Positions 36,134 to 48,022 of a stretch of DNA of 64,000 nt are shown one piece after another (position 1 is the stretch's first letter; each line of letters opens with the position of its first letter). The notes beneath the pieces are model-generated. The model made no database searches. It was not told the origin of the DNA and saw only the letters and a list, made by a program, of their open reading frames with translations. Source of the DNA: Botrytis cinerea B05.10. Taxonomy: Eukaryota > Ascomycota > Leotiomycetes > Helotiales > Sclerotiniaceae. Made by a program: the position numbers and the translations under genes. The stretch spans positions 2,356,001 to 2,420,000 of the forward strand of contig NC_037310.1 of assembly GCF_000143535.2 (NCBI RefSeq), written 5' to 3'.

Positions 36134-36345
36134 GTGTGGGTTATTCCCCAATGCCGAGATTGAAGAATGATATATCATTGTGCAAAGATTTCTCATGTTA
36201 CTCGCTCTCATTTCCCGAGATTCACATCGATCGCTTGGATGCTGGACGATTGGATCAATATGATCCAGAGGGACTGAGGTGCCATTGAGAGGGTCTGTGG
36301 CCATAGTGTTGAGGAGTATCATGGTGATGAAGCCATGAAGACTTG

Positions 36346-36362
36346 TATAGTAGGCTTGATAG
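36346..36362 (+). repeat. TATAGTAGGCTTGATAG repeat, copy 3
   Basis: Exact 17-mer, with upstream similarity to copy 2. Confidence 0.85.
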
Positions 36363-37355
36363 TTGGAGTTTGAATTTCGAGTTCGTTGCTGGCGAAAGCA
36401 AACTTGGACCTGGCAATAAAGAAGAAACAGCTGGTGGAGGGTTTGGGGGAAAATAAACTTTGATGGCAAGAAACTTTGTTTATGAATCTATTCATATTTG
36501 ATGTGAGCTTGTTTTCTGATTCCGTTTTACTTGGATTGAGGATTATGCTATTCCTTTTTCTACCTAAATACCTCAACTGGGGAAAACAAGGCTAGGGCTC
36601 GGTCTCCGGGCTCGGGAGACTTTTTAGTTCCGAGATCAATATTTCAATCTAGAAAGATCAGATGAAAACCTCCTACAAAGATTTTTGTTGGGGAAAGTGA
36701 ATTATGGGGAGATATGTTGTTTTGATGTTGAAACTAGAGAAATCTCAATCTTCTTCATGTTTGTCCTGATCGTTGATGAGTTTTTTTGTTTGAAAGGAAA
36801 GTGTTTTTTGTTCATATAAATGATCTAAAGTGAGTCTTTGAGAGGAATTTTTCACAAATTAGATTCCATAGATTCACAGTAAATGTTTGGAGAATTTCCT
36901 ATAAATTTGTCTGGTTCTTAGACACTTTTGACATACATGATTTGAGAATAAAAGCCCTAATACAGCCTCTCTCATTAATCACTCAAGTTAAAGTAATGAT
37001 TTAGATAATAGAAGTTAGTGCTAGTGAACTCTGACATGTAGACTTCTCCATCACTCCAAAACAGTCAAGTCAATAAGACAGTTTATGGCAATTTCATGTT
37101 TACGCAATGGCATTAAATTTACCAAGAAACTTAAGCATCATAAATAGAAATAATGAAATCAAATTAATCACACATAGTTCCAAAAAACAGAACGTACCTA
37201 AGCGTTAAGCTTCATGAGCAAATGAACTCAAGTGAAGATGCAGAAGTGAAAACATAGATCTCCCCCCCGCAAAACTATCTTAGAAGTGGGGCAATGTACG
37301 TCCACACCAGAAATGATCGAGGGGTATATGAATTCAAACTGTCAAGAATCTCTCA

Positions 37356-37371
37356 ATAGTAGGCTTGATAG
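37356..37371 (+). repeat. ATAGTAGGCTTGATAG repeat, copy 4
   Basis: Sixteen of the seventeen bases, followed by CTGG as in copy 1. Confidence 0.85.
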
Positions 37372-38368
37372 CTGGTTAACTCGAGCTATTACACCTACTA
37401 TATTACTTTTGCTCATCCTGATTTTTGGACTAGTTTTGCATAATTTTGGGATCTCTGGATAGATACACTTCCTAGAAGGTTAATATTAGTTTTTGAGAAT
37501 TTGTGTGGGTTTTCTTATTTTTATTGTAGGGGAATGGGAGTGAGCTTGTTATATTTCCGCTATGCAGAATGAGTGTTGTTTTCACTAAACTATAAAGAAT
37601 CACTCTATCATTAAGAATCGTTTTAGAAAATAACTACTTATATTATAGGACATGGGGATGGATGGGTTTCGAACAGTCAAGTTCAAGAACTCACTATCAT
37701 ATAACTCTCTACTCAAAGGACTGCCCCCTTCGACATTCCAAGAATTATACCTCAACATCGTAAGATGCATGTCATCTTCTAGGAAACATTTTCAAAAATA
37801 CTGATTTTGGCTACAGCTTGCCTGCATTTGTTATTGTTCACGTTTTGCACAAACTTTCATTTTCTCGAATAGTTATTGAGAGAGTCTGTGGCGGACGTGT
37901 TGTATGATAAATCTTGAAGGCTAATAGTGGACACTTGTGATAGAGAGGTATCAAGCCAACTCTTCTCTATGCAGCTCATTCTGAGAATGTTAAAAGAAGC
38001 ACCGATATGTTTCATACTTTCACGGTTAATTGCTTATTGCTTATAGATTGAACAATCAAATTTTCTTTTGATACCTTTTAGGTCTCTCTTTATCTTGAAC
38101 CTTACATCTTGGAACTGATTTATAACTCTGACCAATAAATTTATTTTCTATTTGTTTCCTAGAAAATTTACAATATTGGATAGTGAAGTACTTGTGTGCT
38201 ATTGCTACAGTGCTCAATGGCTTTTGGATGCCATTTGTTTTGCTTACGAAGCATGAGTGGTATGATTTTGGTCAAGCTGTCTGATCAAGCGAGAGGTATC
38301 CCTTGACTGAAAATCATTGACAGATATTCTCCAGTACAATTGATACCTTCCACTTTAATAGCCATGCC

Positions 38369-39280
38369 TTAGAAATAGAATGGAGGAAGATCAAATGCAC
38401 ATCTCAGCTCGTTGAAATCTTTGCAATGAGTGTGATAGCTAGCAGCTGGCCGGCTGACTTGATCCCCTACCCATTGTGTCCTCTCCTGCATAGTCATATC
38501 TTCAAGAGCCTCCACCCATATAATATCATTCGTCCTACACTTCCAAGACGTACCTTTACCTTTTTTCACAGCTGTTAACGGCATGCCAAGGTAGTTGTAG
38601 TCATAAGCATGTAGTATGGCTCGACCCCTCTTATCTAATCTCGCGTAAACAACTTCCCACCACCATGGATTCCACCTATCCCTTTTCACTCTACGAAAGC
38701 CCACAAAGACTCCTAACAATACACCTTGGAAATTCGCATTTTGATGAGGGCCTGCCACGTTTCGTGCACCGGGAAACCGATTCCTGGCATCTAGAGATTT
38801 GTGTGTGGCGATAAACCAACCTTGTCGTTGCGGGTTCATCCCTATGTTGTATACAGGAAAAGGACCATTGGATTGACGGATTAACTGTCTGCCCGGATCC
38901 AATATATTAGGATGAATGGTATTGTTGTTGTCTTCCTGAAAGGATGGTAGAATACCAGGCTTTTACTTCACGGCGTTAACATAGTCTTGCCACTTCTGAG
39001 GATATGGATAAAAGTCAAAGTGTCCCACTTGCGTTAGTGGTTCAAGATCCTCTCTTTGCCATAGTTTAGACAACCACCTCCATTGAGGGTTTGCGTTAAA
39101 TCGACGATCCCAGTGAGGGCCCCACATAGCGCTGCGTTCAAGGCCTAGCTGCCTTTTCTTGTCTTCAAAGGGTTCCATTGGGTTTGCCATCTGAGCGATG
39201 TAATTCGACTTTCGATCGAGGTGTAGATTTTTTCCAGCGCGCAGATCCCTCACAGATAGCATTTCTACAAAAAAGGCCAT
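38369..39280 (-). pseudogene. Hypothetical ORF interrupted by one in-frame stop, or split by a tiny intron
   Basis: A continuous minus-strand frame from the ATG at 39280 to 38369 (about 303 sense codons) is broken only by TAA at 38965-38963. N-terminal part: MAFFVEMLSVRDLRAG, then a Trp-rich region (MWGPHWDRRFNANPQWRWLS). C-terminal part: DPGRQLIRQSNGPFPVYN, VGFRRVKRDRWNPWWWEVVY and an end FDLPPFYF. No family is recognised. Aromatic and charged residues are well distributed, as in real protein, and the same frame on both sides of the stop argues for one gene. A GT-AG segment at 38971-38936 (36 nt, in frame, containing the stop) or one starting at 38980 (45 nt) could be an intron, but both are very short. 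Otherwise it is a nonsense-disrupted gene. The neighbourhood is repeat-rich and gene-poor. Confidence 0.5.
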
Positions 39281-39919
39281 GAGAACAAAGCACTTTGCGA
39301 AGACAAACGAATCCTAAGAGAACATTGTACGCTTTGGGAATCGCTCAACTACAAGCGATTCTGAGGAATACTGTAATACCATGCCATACGATTTAGCAAT
39401 ACGAGTAACGATATCAAATCATTGGAGAAATGGATGGCTGAATGTAAACGATGACTAGACGTGAAATTGAAGTTATGTAGAGAGGCTAACTGCACTTGCA
39501 AAATAGCCTCAAATATTTAGATTGGTGTGAATACTGCTGTATCCTCTAACCTTACCATGTCACGCATGTTATATAGGTGTTATGTAGGTGTTGTGATGTG
39601 TTATAATGTGGGAGGTTTGGTTTGGCCTAGCAAAGTATATCGCTTATGTAATCATTATTATCTTTGACTGTCGCCTTTTGGGGTCGTTTATACCATAATA
39701 GCCAGGAGCCATTGATCAATCAATAATGTGAGTACAGATGGCCTTGATACATCGGAACGATGCGGAAGTAACATCGGTCATTCTGCATGCTGTCGTAACT
39801 CTACAAGGGTTTCTTACAAGTATCTCTGACTAAGTATTGCTTTTCATTCCATCCTTCTCTTTCCTATCTCATACCCCTCGTTGTGATTTGTATCGCGGAT
39901 ATCAAGACGCAAGGTAGAA
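39281..39919. other. Intergenic region
   Basis: Gap between divergent genes. No gene seen. Confidence 0.5.
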
Positions 39920-40926
39920 ATGTCGTATCCACCTGTTCCTCTTCCAAATGGTAAAGCTCTTAATCCACTGCTGCATCCATATCTAATAAGAACCAGGCCA
40001 AAACTTCACAGCCACTCTGCACAAAACTACCTACCCCGCAATCGACTCCGCGACCAAGTCCGACCACAGCAAACACATAGTTTTCATAACAGGTGCTTCG
40101 AAAGGTGTTGGCAGAGCTACAGCTATATCATTCGCAAAAGCTGGAGCTGAAGGGATTGCCGTCGGTGCAAGATCGGATCTCTCCATGCTCGAGACAGAAA
40201 TCCAAGAGGCAGCAAAGGCGGCAGGAAAGACCTCCCCAAAAGTCTTGCTGATCAAGCTTGACTTACTCAATCACCAAAGCGTTAAAGACGCAGTCCAGGA
40301 GGTTGAGAAGACTTTCGGGAGATTGGATATCTTGATCAATAATGCGGGATATTTAGCAGCCAGTCAATCAATAACTGAGTCAGACCATGAAGACTGGTGG
40401 CAGACATTTGAAGTCAACATACGTGGGGTATATTGGATGACCCGTGGTTTTCTTCCCTTGATGCTGAAGGATGGACTCAAGACAATTATCAATGTAGCCA
40501 GTACTGGAGCGAACTCGTTACGACCTGGAGCCAGCGGATACCAAACCTCGAAGTTCGCATTATTGAGATTGACAGAATTCGCAATGACGGAGTACGCAGA
40601 ACAAGGATTGCTAGCATATAGTGTGCATCCTGGTGCCGTTAATACAGATATGGCCAAGAAGTTACCGGCATATCTTCACGAAGGTAGATTGTATTTTCCA
40701 CAGCTAATAAGGTGCTAAATAATTGAAGGCTGCTTGCTAATTTGTGAAAACAGTCTTGAGAGATGATCCGGAAGTTGCGGGTGATTCAATGTGCTTTTTG
40801 TCTCAAGAGAGAAGAGAATGGTTGGCTGGCAGGTACATAAATTGCACCTGGGATATTCCAGAGTTTCTGAGCAAAGAACAGGACATCGTGGAAAATGACA
40901 AGCTGAAGGAGAGGATGTTATTCTAG
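39920..40926 (+). CDS. Short-chain dehydrogenase/reductase
   Basis: NAD(P)-dependent oxidoreductase of the classical SDR family. Inferred exons are 39920-39950, 39991-40683 and 40754-40926; 298 residues. The first intron is only 40 nt but its removal gives PLPNEPGQNFTATLHKTTYPAID, the usual N-terminal lead of a fungal SDR subgroup. Cofactor motif TGASKGVG, NNAG after beta-4, catalytic Ser in INVASTGANS, Tyr and Lys in SGYQTSKFA, and the SVHPGAVNTDM segment after the active site are all present. The C-terminal exon ends with GRYINCTWDIPEF, also typical of this subgroup. The substrate is unknown. No cluster with other biosynthetic genes is visible, and the next gene is an SDR of a different subgroup. 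Confidence 0.9.
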
Positions 40927-41677
40927 ACAAATCGCCTATATAAAATGACACTCTCTTTGACCAATTGTACTTGGCGGGCGGTTCTCAGCATTGATCAAAG
41001 TTGCAATACCTCGGCATCTCGAGCTAGTCATCTAGAATCATTGCTTGAAGCTTGCCAACCAAAGCACGTACTATGCACTTAAAAACTAGGGAAGGTATCC
41101 CGATGTCAAATGTATATCAATCCCTTGCAGGATGCCACATCCTTCGTTCCCGGATTACTTAATCCAGCAGTCCGGCTAAGAATGCGGAGAAAGACTAAAA
41201 GGTGGGCCGTGGGGGGAAGCACATTTACCCCAAGCTCTAGACATCTAAAATCAACCACTCACGTCTTGTGCCCCTTCTGTGACCATGTTCTTGAAGTTCT
41301 AGATGATTTGATAGGCTTATTGCCATTAACCCGCTTCCAATTAGAAGCATTGGCTCATGGAGCGTCAACACACAAAGAACCATGATTATGTCACTGGGGC
41401 TAAATCAAATGGCTCGTTATGGCCTTTCCCTGCAAAGATGATATCGATTGCTACATGCCCCGGCCATGCATGGATCCGAGATGCTTTGTGAATCCTCTGA
41501 ATAAGCATTGGCTCCTACAATTGCTTAAAAGGTGTTGTTTAAGGCAGGCTTTACATACAGCTCGTTCTTCAACCAGTGTTCTTCTAATTTTCTAGGCCTG
41601 TACCGCTTAATCATATAACACACAGTTACGCGGCCTTCTCTTCTCAACTATCAACCAGCCCTAGAGCTACTGGAGTC
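40927..41677. other. Intergenic region
   Basis: No supported gene. A 91-codon plus-strand ORF at 41110-41385 contains a CPFCDH pair but has no family match I recognise, and is not called. Confidence 0.45.
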
Positions 41678-42844
41678 ATGCCTGCCCTTCGCAATGTTCA
41701 TCGTGTCTCGTTCAGATATCTCCAATCCCATCCTCGTCCCCTCACGCGCACCTTCTCTGTCCTCCCACGCCTCTTAAGTCCGCCATCTCAAGCGCGTCAA
41801 CCACCGCCTGCACCCGATGCCGAAAGTGCAGCACTCAAGAGTGGTCAGCCCTCAACATATCTAGGTACCAGAAAACGTCTACCCGAATTCAGTTTGGTCG
41901 ATAAAGTGGTGTGTGTTTCTGGGGCAGGTAGAGGATTGGGGTTGGTACAAGCGGAAGCATTATTGGAGGCCGGTGCTAAAGGTATGCAATTTCGATTGCA
42001 ATTCAAGAATATATCGAGATTGAATTGTTTCATCTAACAAAATAGCATAGTATATGCCCTTGACCGTCTCGACACCCCCTCTCCGGATTTCGATCGCATC
42101 GCACAGCGCGCAAAGGAAGAACTCGGTACATCGCTCTCATATCGCCGCATCGACGTACGAGATGTCGAGGGCCTCAATTCTATAGTTGAGGAGATTGCTC
42201 AGAAAGAGGGACGAATGGATGGCCTGATAGCAGCAGCTGGAATTCAACAAGAAACTCCAGCTCTAGAATACTCAGCAGAAGATGTTGATCTAATGATGAG
42301 CGTTAACGTAACCGGTGTTTTTATGACAGCACAGGCGGTGGCAAAACAAATGGTGAAATTCGGTAACGGGGGAAGCATAGTGCTTATTGCCAGCATGAGT
42401 GGAACTGTTGCCAATCGAGTTCGTCTTCCCCTTCTGTTCGACTTGATATCACTACTAACTCGTGATCTTTAGGGCCTCATATGTCCAGCTTACAATGCAT
42501 CGAAATCCGCAGTTCTACAGCTGGCGCGAAATTTGGCTAGCGAATGGGGTGAACACAGTATCCGAGTCAATACCATTTCTCCGGGTTATATAGTGACAGC
42601 CATGGTAGAGGAACTCTTCAAGAAATTCCCAGAGAGGAGGACAGACTGGCCCAAACAGAATATGTTGGGGAGATTGAGTGCCCCAGAAGAATACCGAGGG
42701 GCGGCGGTGTTTTTGGTTAGTGATGCTAGTAGCTTCATGACTGGTATGTTACTTTTGAATTTTGGTTTTACTTTTAGGACGAATCACTGACTATATCTTG
42801 TAGGCGCGGATCTGAGGATGGATGGCGGACATGCAAGTTGGTAG
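41678..42844 (+). CDS. Short-chain dehydrogenase, polyol dehydrogenase-like, possibly mitochondrial
   Basis: Inferred exons are 41678-41981, 42051-42418, 42473-42743 and 42804-42844; 327 residues. The first about 60 residues are rich in Arg, Ser and Pro without acids (MPALRNVHRVSFRYLQSHPR), like a mitochondrial presequence. The core has the cofactor motif SGAGRGLG, AAAG in place of NNAG, Ser in VLIASMSG, YNASKSA with catalytic Tyr and Lys, VNTISPGYIVTAM, and the C-terminal GADLRMDGGHASW ending typical of SDRs. The layout recalls fungal arabinitol/sorbitol-type dehydrogenases, so it may interconvert a sugar alcohol and a ketose using NAD(P); the specific substrate is inference. Splice joins restore AKVYALDRLD, VANRGLICPAYN and MTGADLRMDGG. 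Confidence 0.88.
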
Positions 42845-43533
42845 AAATACTTTGAAATTTGAGGTTGTTGCGATTAGCACGAGGAGCAGGGAGTTCTGAG
42901 ATGAGCGTTGCAGCGTTGCATTGATCTTAAAGAAATGACATATACACATAGTGCCAAGCTTTTATTCCCAGTGACTAGAATTCATATTGACCAAGTCATG
43001 TAAGGTTCAAACTATCAATTCACTACACCTCAGCAGACAAAAAGGTAAGTGCGAGACTTCTGAAAAGCCCGAAGGCTTGTGGCTATATTTTTTCGTTTTT
43101 TTTTGTCTTGCAATTTTTGATCATAGGGCTTCTCAGCTGGTTAGAAGTCAAGTTGCACATCCTAACCTCTGTACCAGCTAATCATAATATTGGTGGACGT
43201 AGAAATGATTATGATATAGGAGCCCAGGCGCGGGATATGGATTTATTAAAGAGAGATATTCACTATTTGATGTACAGCCGAGTTGAGGTAGGGTTTAGTT
43301 GGTAGTGAAGCAGATGATGGTATGGTTTGGTTTACAGGGGATGATAAGTTCCGAGTAGTGAGATATGAATCGCATCAGCATGGCATGTATATACTTTCTG
43401 AACCTCTGGATTACCGAACCTTTCAGAATTCATCCTCTTTCTCGTTCATCTTTCATCGAATATGGTATTTATGCAAGCGCAAGAAATAGATATATAAAGA
43501 TAAACAATTTACATCCTCTCTGCGACCGTTCCA
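42845..43533. other. Convergent intergenic region
   Basis: Gap between the 3' ends of the SDR (+) and the lumenal orphan (-). Nothing further is recognised. Confidence 0.5.
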
Positions 43534-46012
43534 CTATCTCAGATCCCCCATAATATAATTAACACCCACACATCTCGGTTTCCACAAATCCGTCTCGTCA
43601 ATTCCCCATCCAGGTCTTCCGGGCCGATATCCACCTGGTCTATCATCTCCTCTACCAGGCGGCCGATGATATCCATCGTCTGGCTCAGGTCGATCTCCAT
43701 ATCGATGTCCAGGCGGCGGATGTCGAATCGGTCCATTACCTCTCCCTAACATAGGCCACATGGGGATATAGCATTTTTCATCCGCTGCACATTTCTTTTC
43801 ACAGCTGGTCCATTCACCGGCCCAGCCCAGCCAGGCCATTAGTTCTTGGATACCGTGGATCCAGCGGAGGGTTTCTTTTTTATTTTCACTAGAGGAAATG
43901 GATGCGTCTTTTGAGTTTGGAGAAGGTTGTTGAAAGGTTGAGTTCCAGATATTTTCAATGGAAAATCCAATATCGATTAGGATATTGCAGATTCCGGCTT
44001 GGGTTTCTTCGACGGCCCACTTGAGAGACTTTTCTTCGGGTGATAGGTAGATACCCAAGGAAGGAGAGAGAAGCCGTGTGTGGTGGTAGTGACAGCGAGA
44101 ATGGGTGATTTGGAAGAGATTGGAGTCTCGTTTCCAGATTGAAGGGTTCTCTTTGGGAGACGGATATTCGAGGAAGGGAAGAAGAAAGGAGTGAGTCTGG
44201 TCCCGAATGGATGTGATCCATTTTCTTTCTACTGATTTATTGGTAGGCGGAACTGACGAATAAGTCTGCAGCGTTTGAAGAAGTTGAGCTAGTGGAGAAG
44301 CGTAGGTTTGAACAATTCCGTTGGTCATAGTTGTCCAGTCAATACCGGTACAATGCGAAGATTGGCTGAGAAGATTCTCGAGAACTTTTTCCGAGTCCAC
44401 TTTCATCATTGCTGCTTCATCTGTACTGATATCGTCTAAATTATGAGATCTTCTCCTTCGCATCAAAGCGTTCAACGCAGTCATTCTTGCGTTTTCGTCC
44501 TCCAGATCAGCTCTCCAGAACCCTTCACTTGTCAAGTTCAATGTCTCCCTCTCTACTAAACTTCGCGCCTTTGCTTGACTCTCAAATTTGGGAGAGTAAT
44601 AGTTCAGGATTCCACATGTTAACAGTTTGACTCTGTTTTCGCCCAGTCCGGGTCCTTGTCCAGAAGATCCGTAATGAGCAGAGGCGCTCGTGAACCAACC
44701 CCAGCCTTGACTTCGAAGAAACGGTTCTCTCTCAGAATCATGTCTGAAGTTTGGTGGCATGGCAGGATTATTTTCAGTGGGGTTCTTTGTAGATGTAGAT
44801 TGCGGCGGCCGAGTTGTTCTAGATGGTAGTGGAAGGTAGGATGTGAGATCCGCTTCTTTCTGTTCATATATATTCTCTGGTGCGTTTGGGGGGAGTAAAG
44901 GAGCTGTAACATTCAAATGCTCCACTAATCTTAAGGTTTCGCTCTCAAAATCACACCAGATCATCTCGAATCCAGCATTCATTCTCACAAATCCTTCAAC
45001 TCCCCAACCTCTTCCACCGAGACCTCGTTCGCGAACCCAGGAGCAGAGGCCTTTTGCCCTATCATACTCTTGTACCAAGCCTGGTCCAAAGTGTCCATTA
45101 GGATCTGGGCCAGTTACATTGCCGTAGATGTGGAGCATTTGTGTATCCATTCGACCTTTTCCCATGAGTGTAGCGGATTCTCCGTCAAAATAAACGCATC
45201 TTGCTGTGCGAGTAGTCTGAAATGTGAGAAGATGGGAATTTCTTGTAGAACCCATAATCCCATAGGCCATTTCACTGGAGCATGGTCAGTAAATTATCTA
45301 ACCTAGCATCATTTGTATTTGACGGATTCAGAATGGAGCGTATGACGATGATTATAACACCAGAAGCTATTTAGATTGGTTTTCCAATGAAAGCGAAATG
45401 TAGTTACATGAAACCTCCGCCTAACCTCACCTATTCAAACGAGCTAGCAGAAAGACGAATCTTTCATCGGCATTGCAAGACTTGAACATTTCAATTCGTT
45501 CCGGAAACTCTCCTTCATTCAACTACATCATTCAGAGATTTGTCGTTTTTCCCCTTCTTCTTTTTCTGGAAGCAGTCCCTCTGGACGCCGCACTCACAGG
45601 TTGAGATTATAAGCTCACCGGAAAACCAATTTGGTGTCTATTCAGGGGGAAACGGTTGCTAAACGAAGAACAAAAAATGGAAATATACTCACATGTCGAA
45701 AGAAACCCATTCTGGACTTTCAGGTAGAGATTCGCCATCTCTCCGGCCATGGTACACTTTTGTGAGAGGGGGTATCTCACACGGCACAATACTATGCCCA
45801 CTCGGAAAGAATGTATTTGGCCATTGTTGAAGAAGTCCGTAGACTGATGCAAAATAATGAGGTGCTGATGAAGAGAAGTTCAATTTCCCTTCTGCGTTGT
45901 GAGAATTGATAGCCTCCAAAGATGTGAAAAGAGGGTACTGAGGTTCAGCAAAGGCCGTCACAGAATGAAGAATAGTGATACAAAAGACCGAAATGTAACA
46001 TAACACAAACAT
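43534..46012 (-). CDS. Secreted/lumenal conserved fungal protein of unknown function
   Basis: Inferred exons (minus) are 46012-45693 and 45274-43534; 686 residues. The N terminus is a signal peptide (MFVLCYISVFCITILHSVTAFA). The splice join gives EWVSFDIEMAYGIMGSTRNS. The block that follows (FDGESATLMGKGRMDTQMLH, then QEYDRAKGLCSWVRERG, and later FVRMNAGFEMIWCDFES) resembles an uncharacterised ascomycete family that I know only as hypothetical proteins. NVTGP, NVTAP and NLTS are possible glycosylation sites. A Pro/Gly/Arg-rich insertion (PIRHPPPGHRYGDRPEPDD and onward) lies about 60 residues before the end, which has a conserved-looking CVGVNYIM. The 418-nt intron is long for this window, so a missed small exon cannot be excluded. 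No catalytic motif is recognised. Confidence 0.75.
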
Positions 46013-46339
46013 TGCTTCAGAAACGATAAAGTACCACTATGGACTATACATCATAGAAAAGAAAAGGAGAGAGATGCATTTTGGACAATTCACTTGAAGA
46101 TATAAACACAGTTCATGCCGCGTAAGCTCTGTTGAAACATTCGTTGCGGTCGAAGATAAGGAGTCCTAACGCCAATCATAGCCTTAACCTTGCGATTCAG
46201 GCTTGAAGTTTAAGCTAGCTTCCCCAGAAATCATTGAAGCTCATCAATACATCATCAAGCTCTCATACACTTATTCATTTTCACCAATAACGTTGCCACC
46301 AATCTTTTTTTCCCTTAAGCAATCTGAAATACTCGAAAG
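46013..46339. other. Divergent intergenic promoter region
   Basis: 327 nt between the start codons of two divergent genes. No specific element is recognised. Confidence 0.45.
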
Positions 46340-47086
46340 ATGGGAGCTTCGCAATCAAAAAGTCTAGCAAAAGCTTCTAAAGCAGCCTCTTTGTCGGCTT
46401 CAAACACTGCACGCAAATACCCAACTCGAACCCCGCCGCCTTCATCTCCCCGCACAAATGCAGAACCAATTCAACCAACTCCTTCCGCAAAATTGGGGCC
46501 GGCTGTTCATCCAGAGGCAAGCTCCTCATCTGAAAAGAACCAATGTTTGTTATCTTCTATCAACGACTTCTAGCCCCTCAATCGAAGTTGACATCTTCTG
46601 AGAGGTCTTGAGTTAGGAATTCGCCTGCTAACGTAGTGTCTTATAGCAATAAGTTTCGATGCATCCGATCCAGATATTGGTCTTAATTCTCGTCTTCGTG
46701 AACTCGGTCCTGTTACACCTTCGCCCACTCTCTCCAATTCATCTACATTCAACCGAACCTCAGCACAAGATCCTGTCACATCCGGCAGCAATTTTATCCC
46801 CTCTGCTTCCACACCTTCGCAATCGATATTTCCGACCGCAAGTAATCCTGCGGTTTCCCTTCTGACAGCGAGATATAGAATAGCAGAAGAAGCAGAGAGG
46901 GACTTCGAGAAAATCGGCAGGAAGGGATTTCAGGGAAGGAAATACCTGGACGTTGCGACTATTCGAACAGTACTGGCTTACAGGTCTGAGGGCATGCCCG
47001 ATTCCGAAATTGAGAAGAGATTAGAACTTAGGAGTGGTATTGTAAAAAGTTTGGGGGGAAATGTGGTGAGTGTGGCAGGTATATAA
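46340..47086 (+). CDS. Putative N-myristoylated protein with C-terminal HTH-like segment
   Basis: Inferred exons are 46340-46544 and 46647-47086; 214 residues. It begins MGASQSKS, an N-myristoylation consensus (Gly2, Ser6), which suggests membrane attachment. Residues 10-150 are Ser/Pro/Thr-rich and probably disordered. The C-terminal 70 residues (ARYRIAEEAERDFEKIGRKG, then YLDVATIRTVLAYRSEGMPD and SEIEKRLELRSGIVKSLGG) form a predicted helical unit like a helix-turn-helix: a common ending in short fungal proteins where it is described as an HTH domain. I do not know its function. The intron join (KNQ-S-ISFDASDPDIG) is in frame, with a CTAAC branch site before the acceptor. Confidence 0.75.
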
Positions 47087-48022
47087 CCCGAGGGAATGAG
47101 GAAATCGAATCCTCATATCCAACTTCGAAAACAAGCCTACAGTGGCGATATAATTCCAGCCACAGCATAGGTATTACAACTTGTCTTCGACTGTTCTACT
47201 ATATCCTTCAAACAGATGCGAAGGTAATGGCCGGGTTGAGAGTGTACAGTATAATGAATTATGAAGGGACTGGTGAAAAGGAATGGGCGACATTCTAGCA
47301 GGTGTATTGGCCACTGTAGACAGAGATGTGTATTATATGTCACCAAAGAAGATTGCTTCTCAAGGGAAGGGAAGGCTTTGTAAAGGAACCGAGAATCACT
47401 ACCAGAAGAAAGCTTTGAACTGTGTGCTATGTGTTTTAATCTCCTTGGAGAAGCTGTTACTACCAGTACTTGGGCGAATCATAATCATCACATAGGATAC
47501 GGGCTTGACATGTCTTCATATGGAATAGACGCTCCATACGCCTCTTGAGTTTTGTAGCCTCTTGCTCTTTACAAGGCTCAAAGTAACTGTTTGTGAATCG
47601 CAAGTAGTCAAGGGTTACAATACAAGCAATACAATATCTAGATTTCACTCCCACAATCCATGTCATAAGCAGATTGCGGGGCATGTTTTTGAAGCTATTC
47701 TGCCGGGCGGTGTGAGACCTAGACAATCATCATGAGTACTATCTGGGAATCGATTCCAAACACTTTCTGGTGGACAGTTTCGTTGAAGAACTTGGCCTTC
47801 TATATCAAATGTGTTCCAGCACTTTGATCTCTTCAATATGTATGAAATTTGTTCATCTACCCTCCATATATGAATACTCACGCAAAATAAGCACCATCTA
47901 ATTGGTCGATCACTTCCATGCCGAAAATTGTTCGGTAACTTCCGAGAAATCATGCAAGTTTATATCCTCACATCATCGCAACTCTTATCAAGAGCTTTCG
48001 AAGCTCGACAATCACCCTCGCA
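47087..48022. other. Intergenic region
   Basis: No confident gene. Minus-strand ORFs at 47663-47953 and 47460-47726 overlap in different frames and contain several Cys. A GTGAGT donor lies at about 47885, but I could not assemble a consistent spliced product. Confidence 0.4.

Larger units (their letters stand above)
33981..38368. other. AT-rich gene-poor region with short repeats
   Basis: 4.4 kb without a convincing gene. Open stretches exist on the minus strand at 34881-35135 (Gln/Pro-rich) and on the plus strand at 35326-35649 (107 residues from an ATG, including GVAIVVRDTIYNPPEPFIHS), but neither has a recognised family. It holds a perfect hairpin (35916-35953) and four copies of a TATAGTAGGCTTGATAG motif. 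From about 36600 to 38300 the sequence is strongly AT-rich and stop-laden on both strands, as in decayed repeat DNA. Confidence 0.5.

Noticed and set aside
37660..37770. GGGTTTCGAAC considered as a tRNA B-box
   Set aside because: No acceptor stem or other arms fit around it.
47460..47953. Two minus-strand ORFs with several Cys and a GTGAGT donor
   Set aside because: Attempts to splice them ran into stops; no family recognised.
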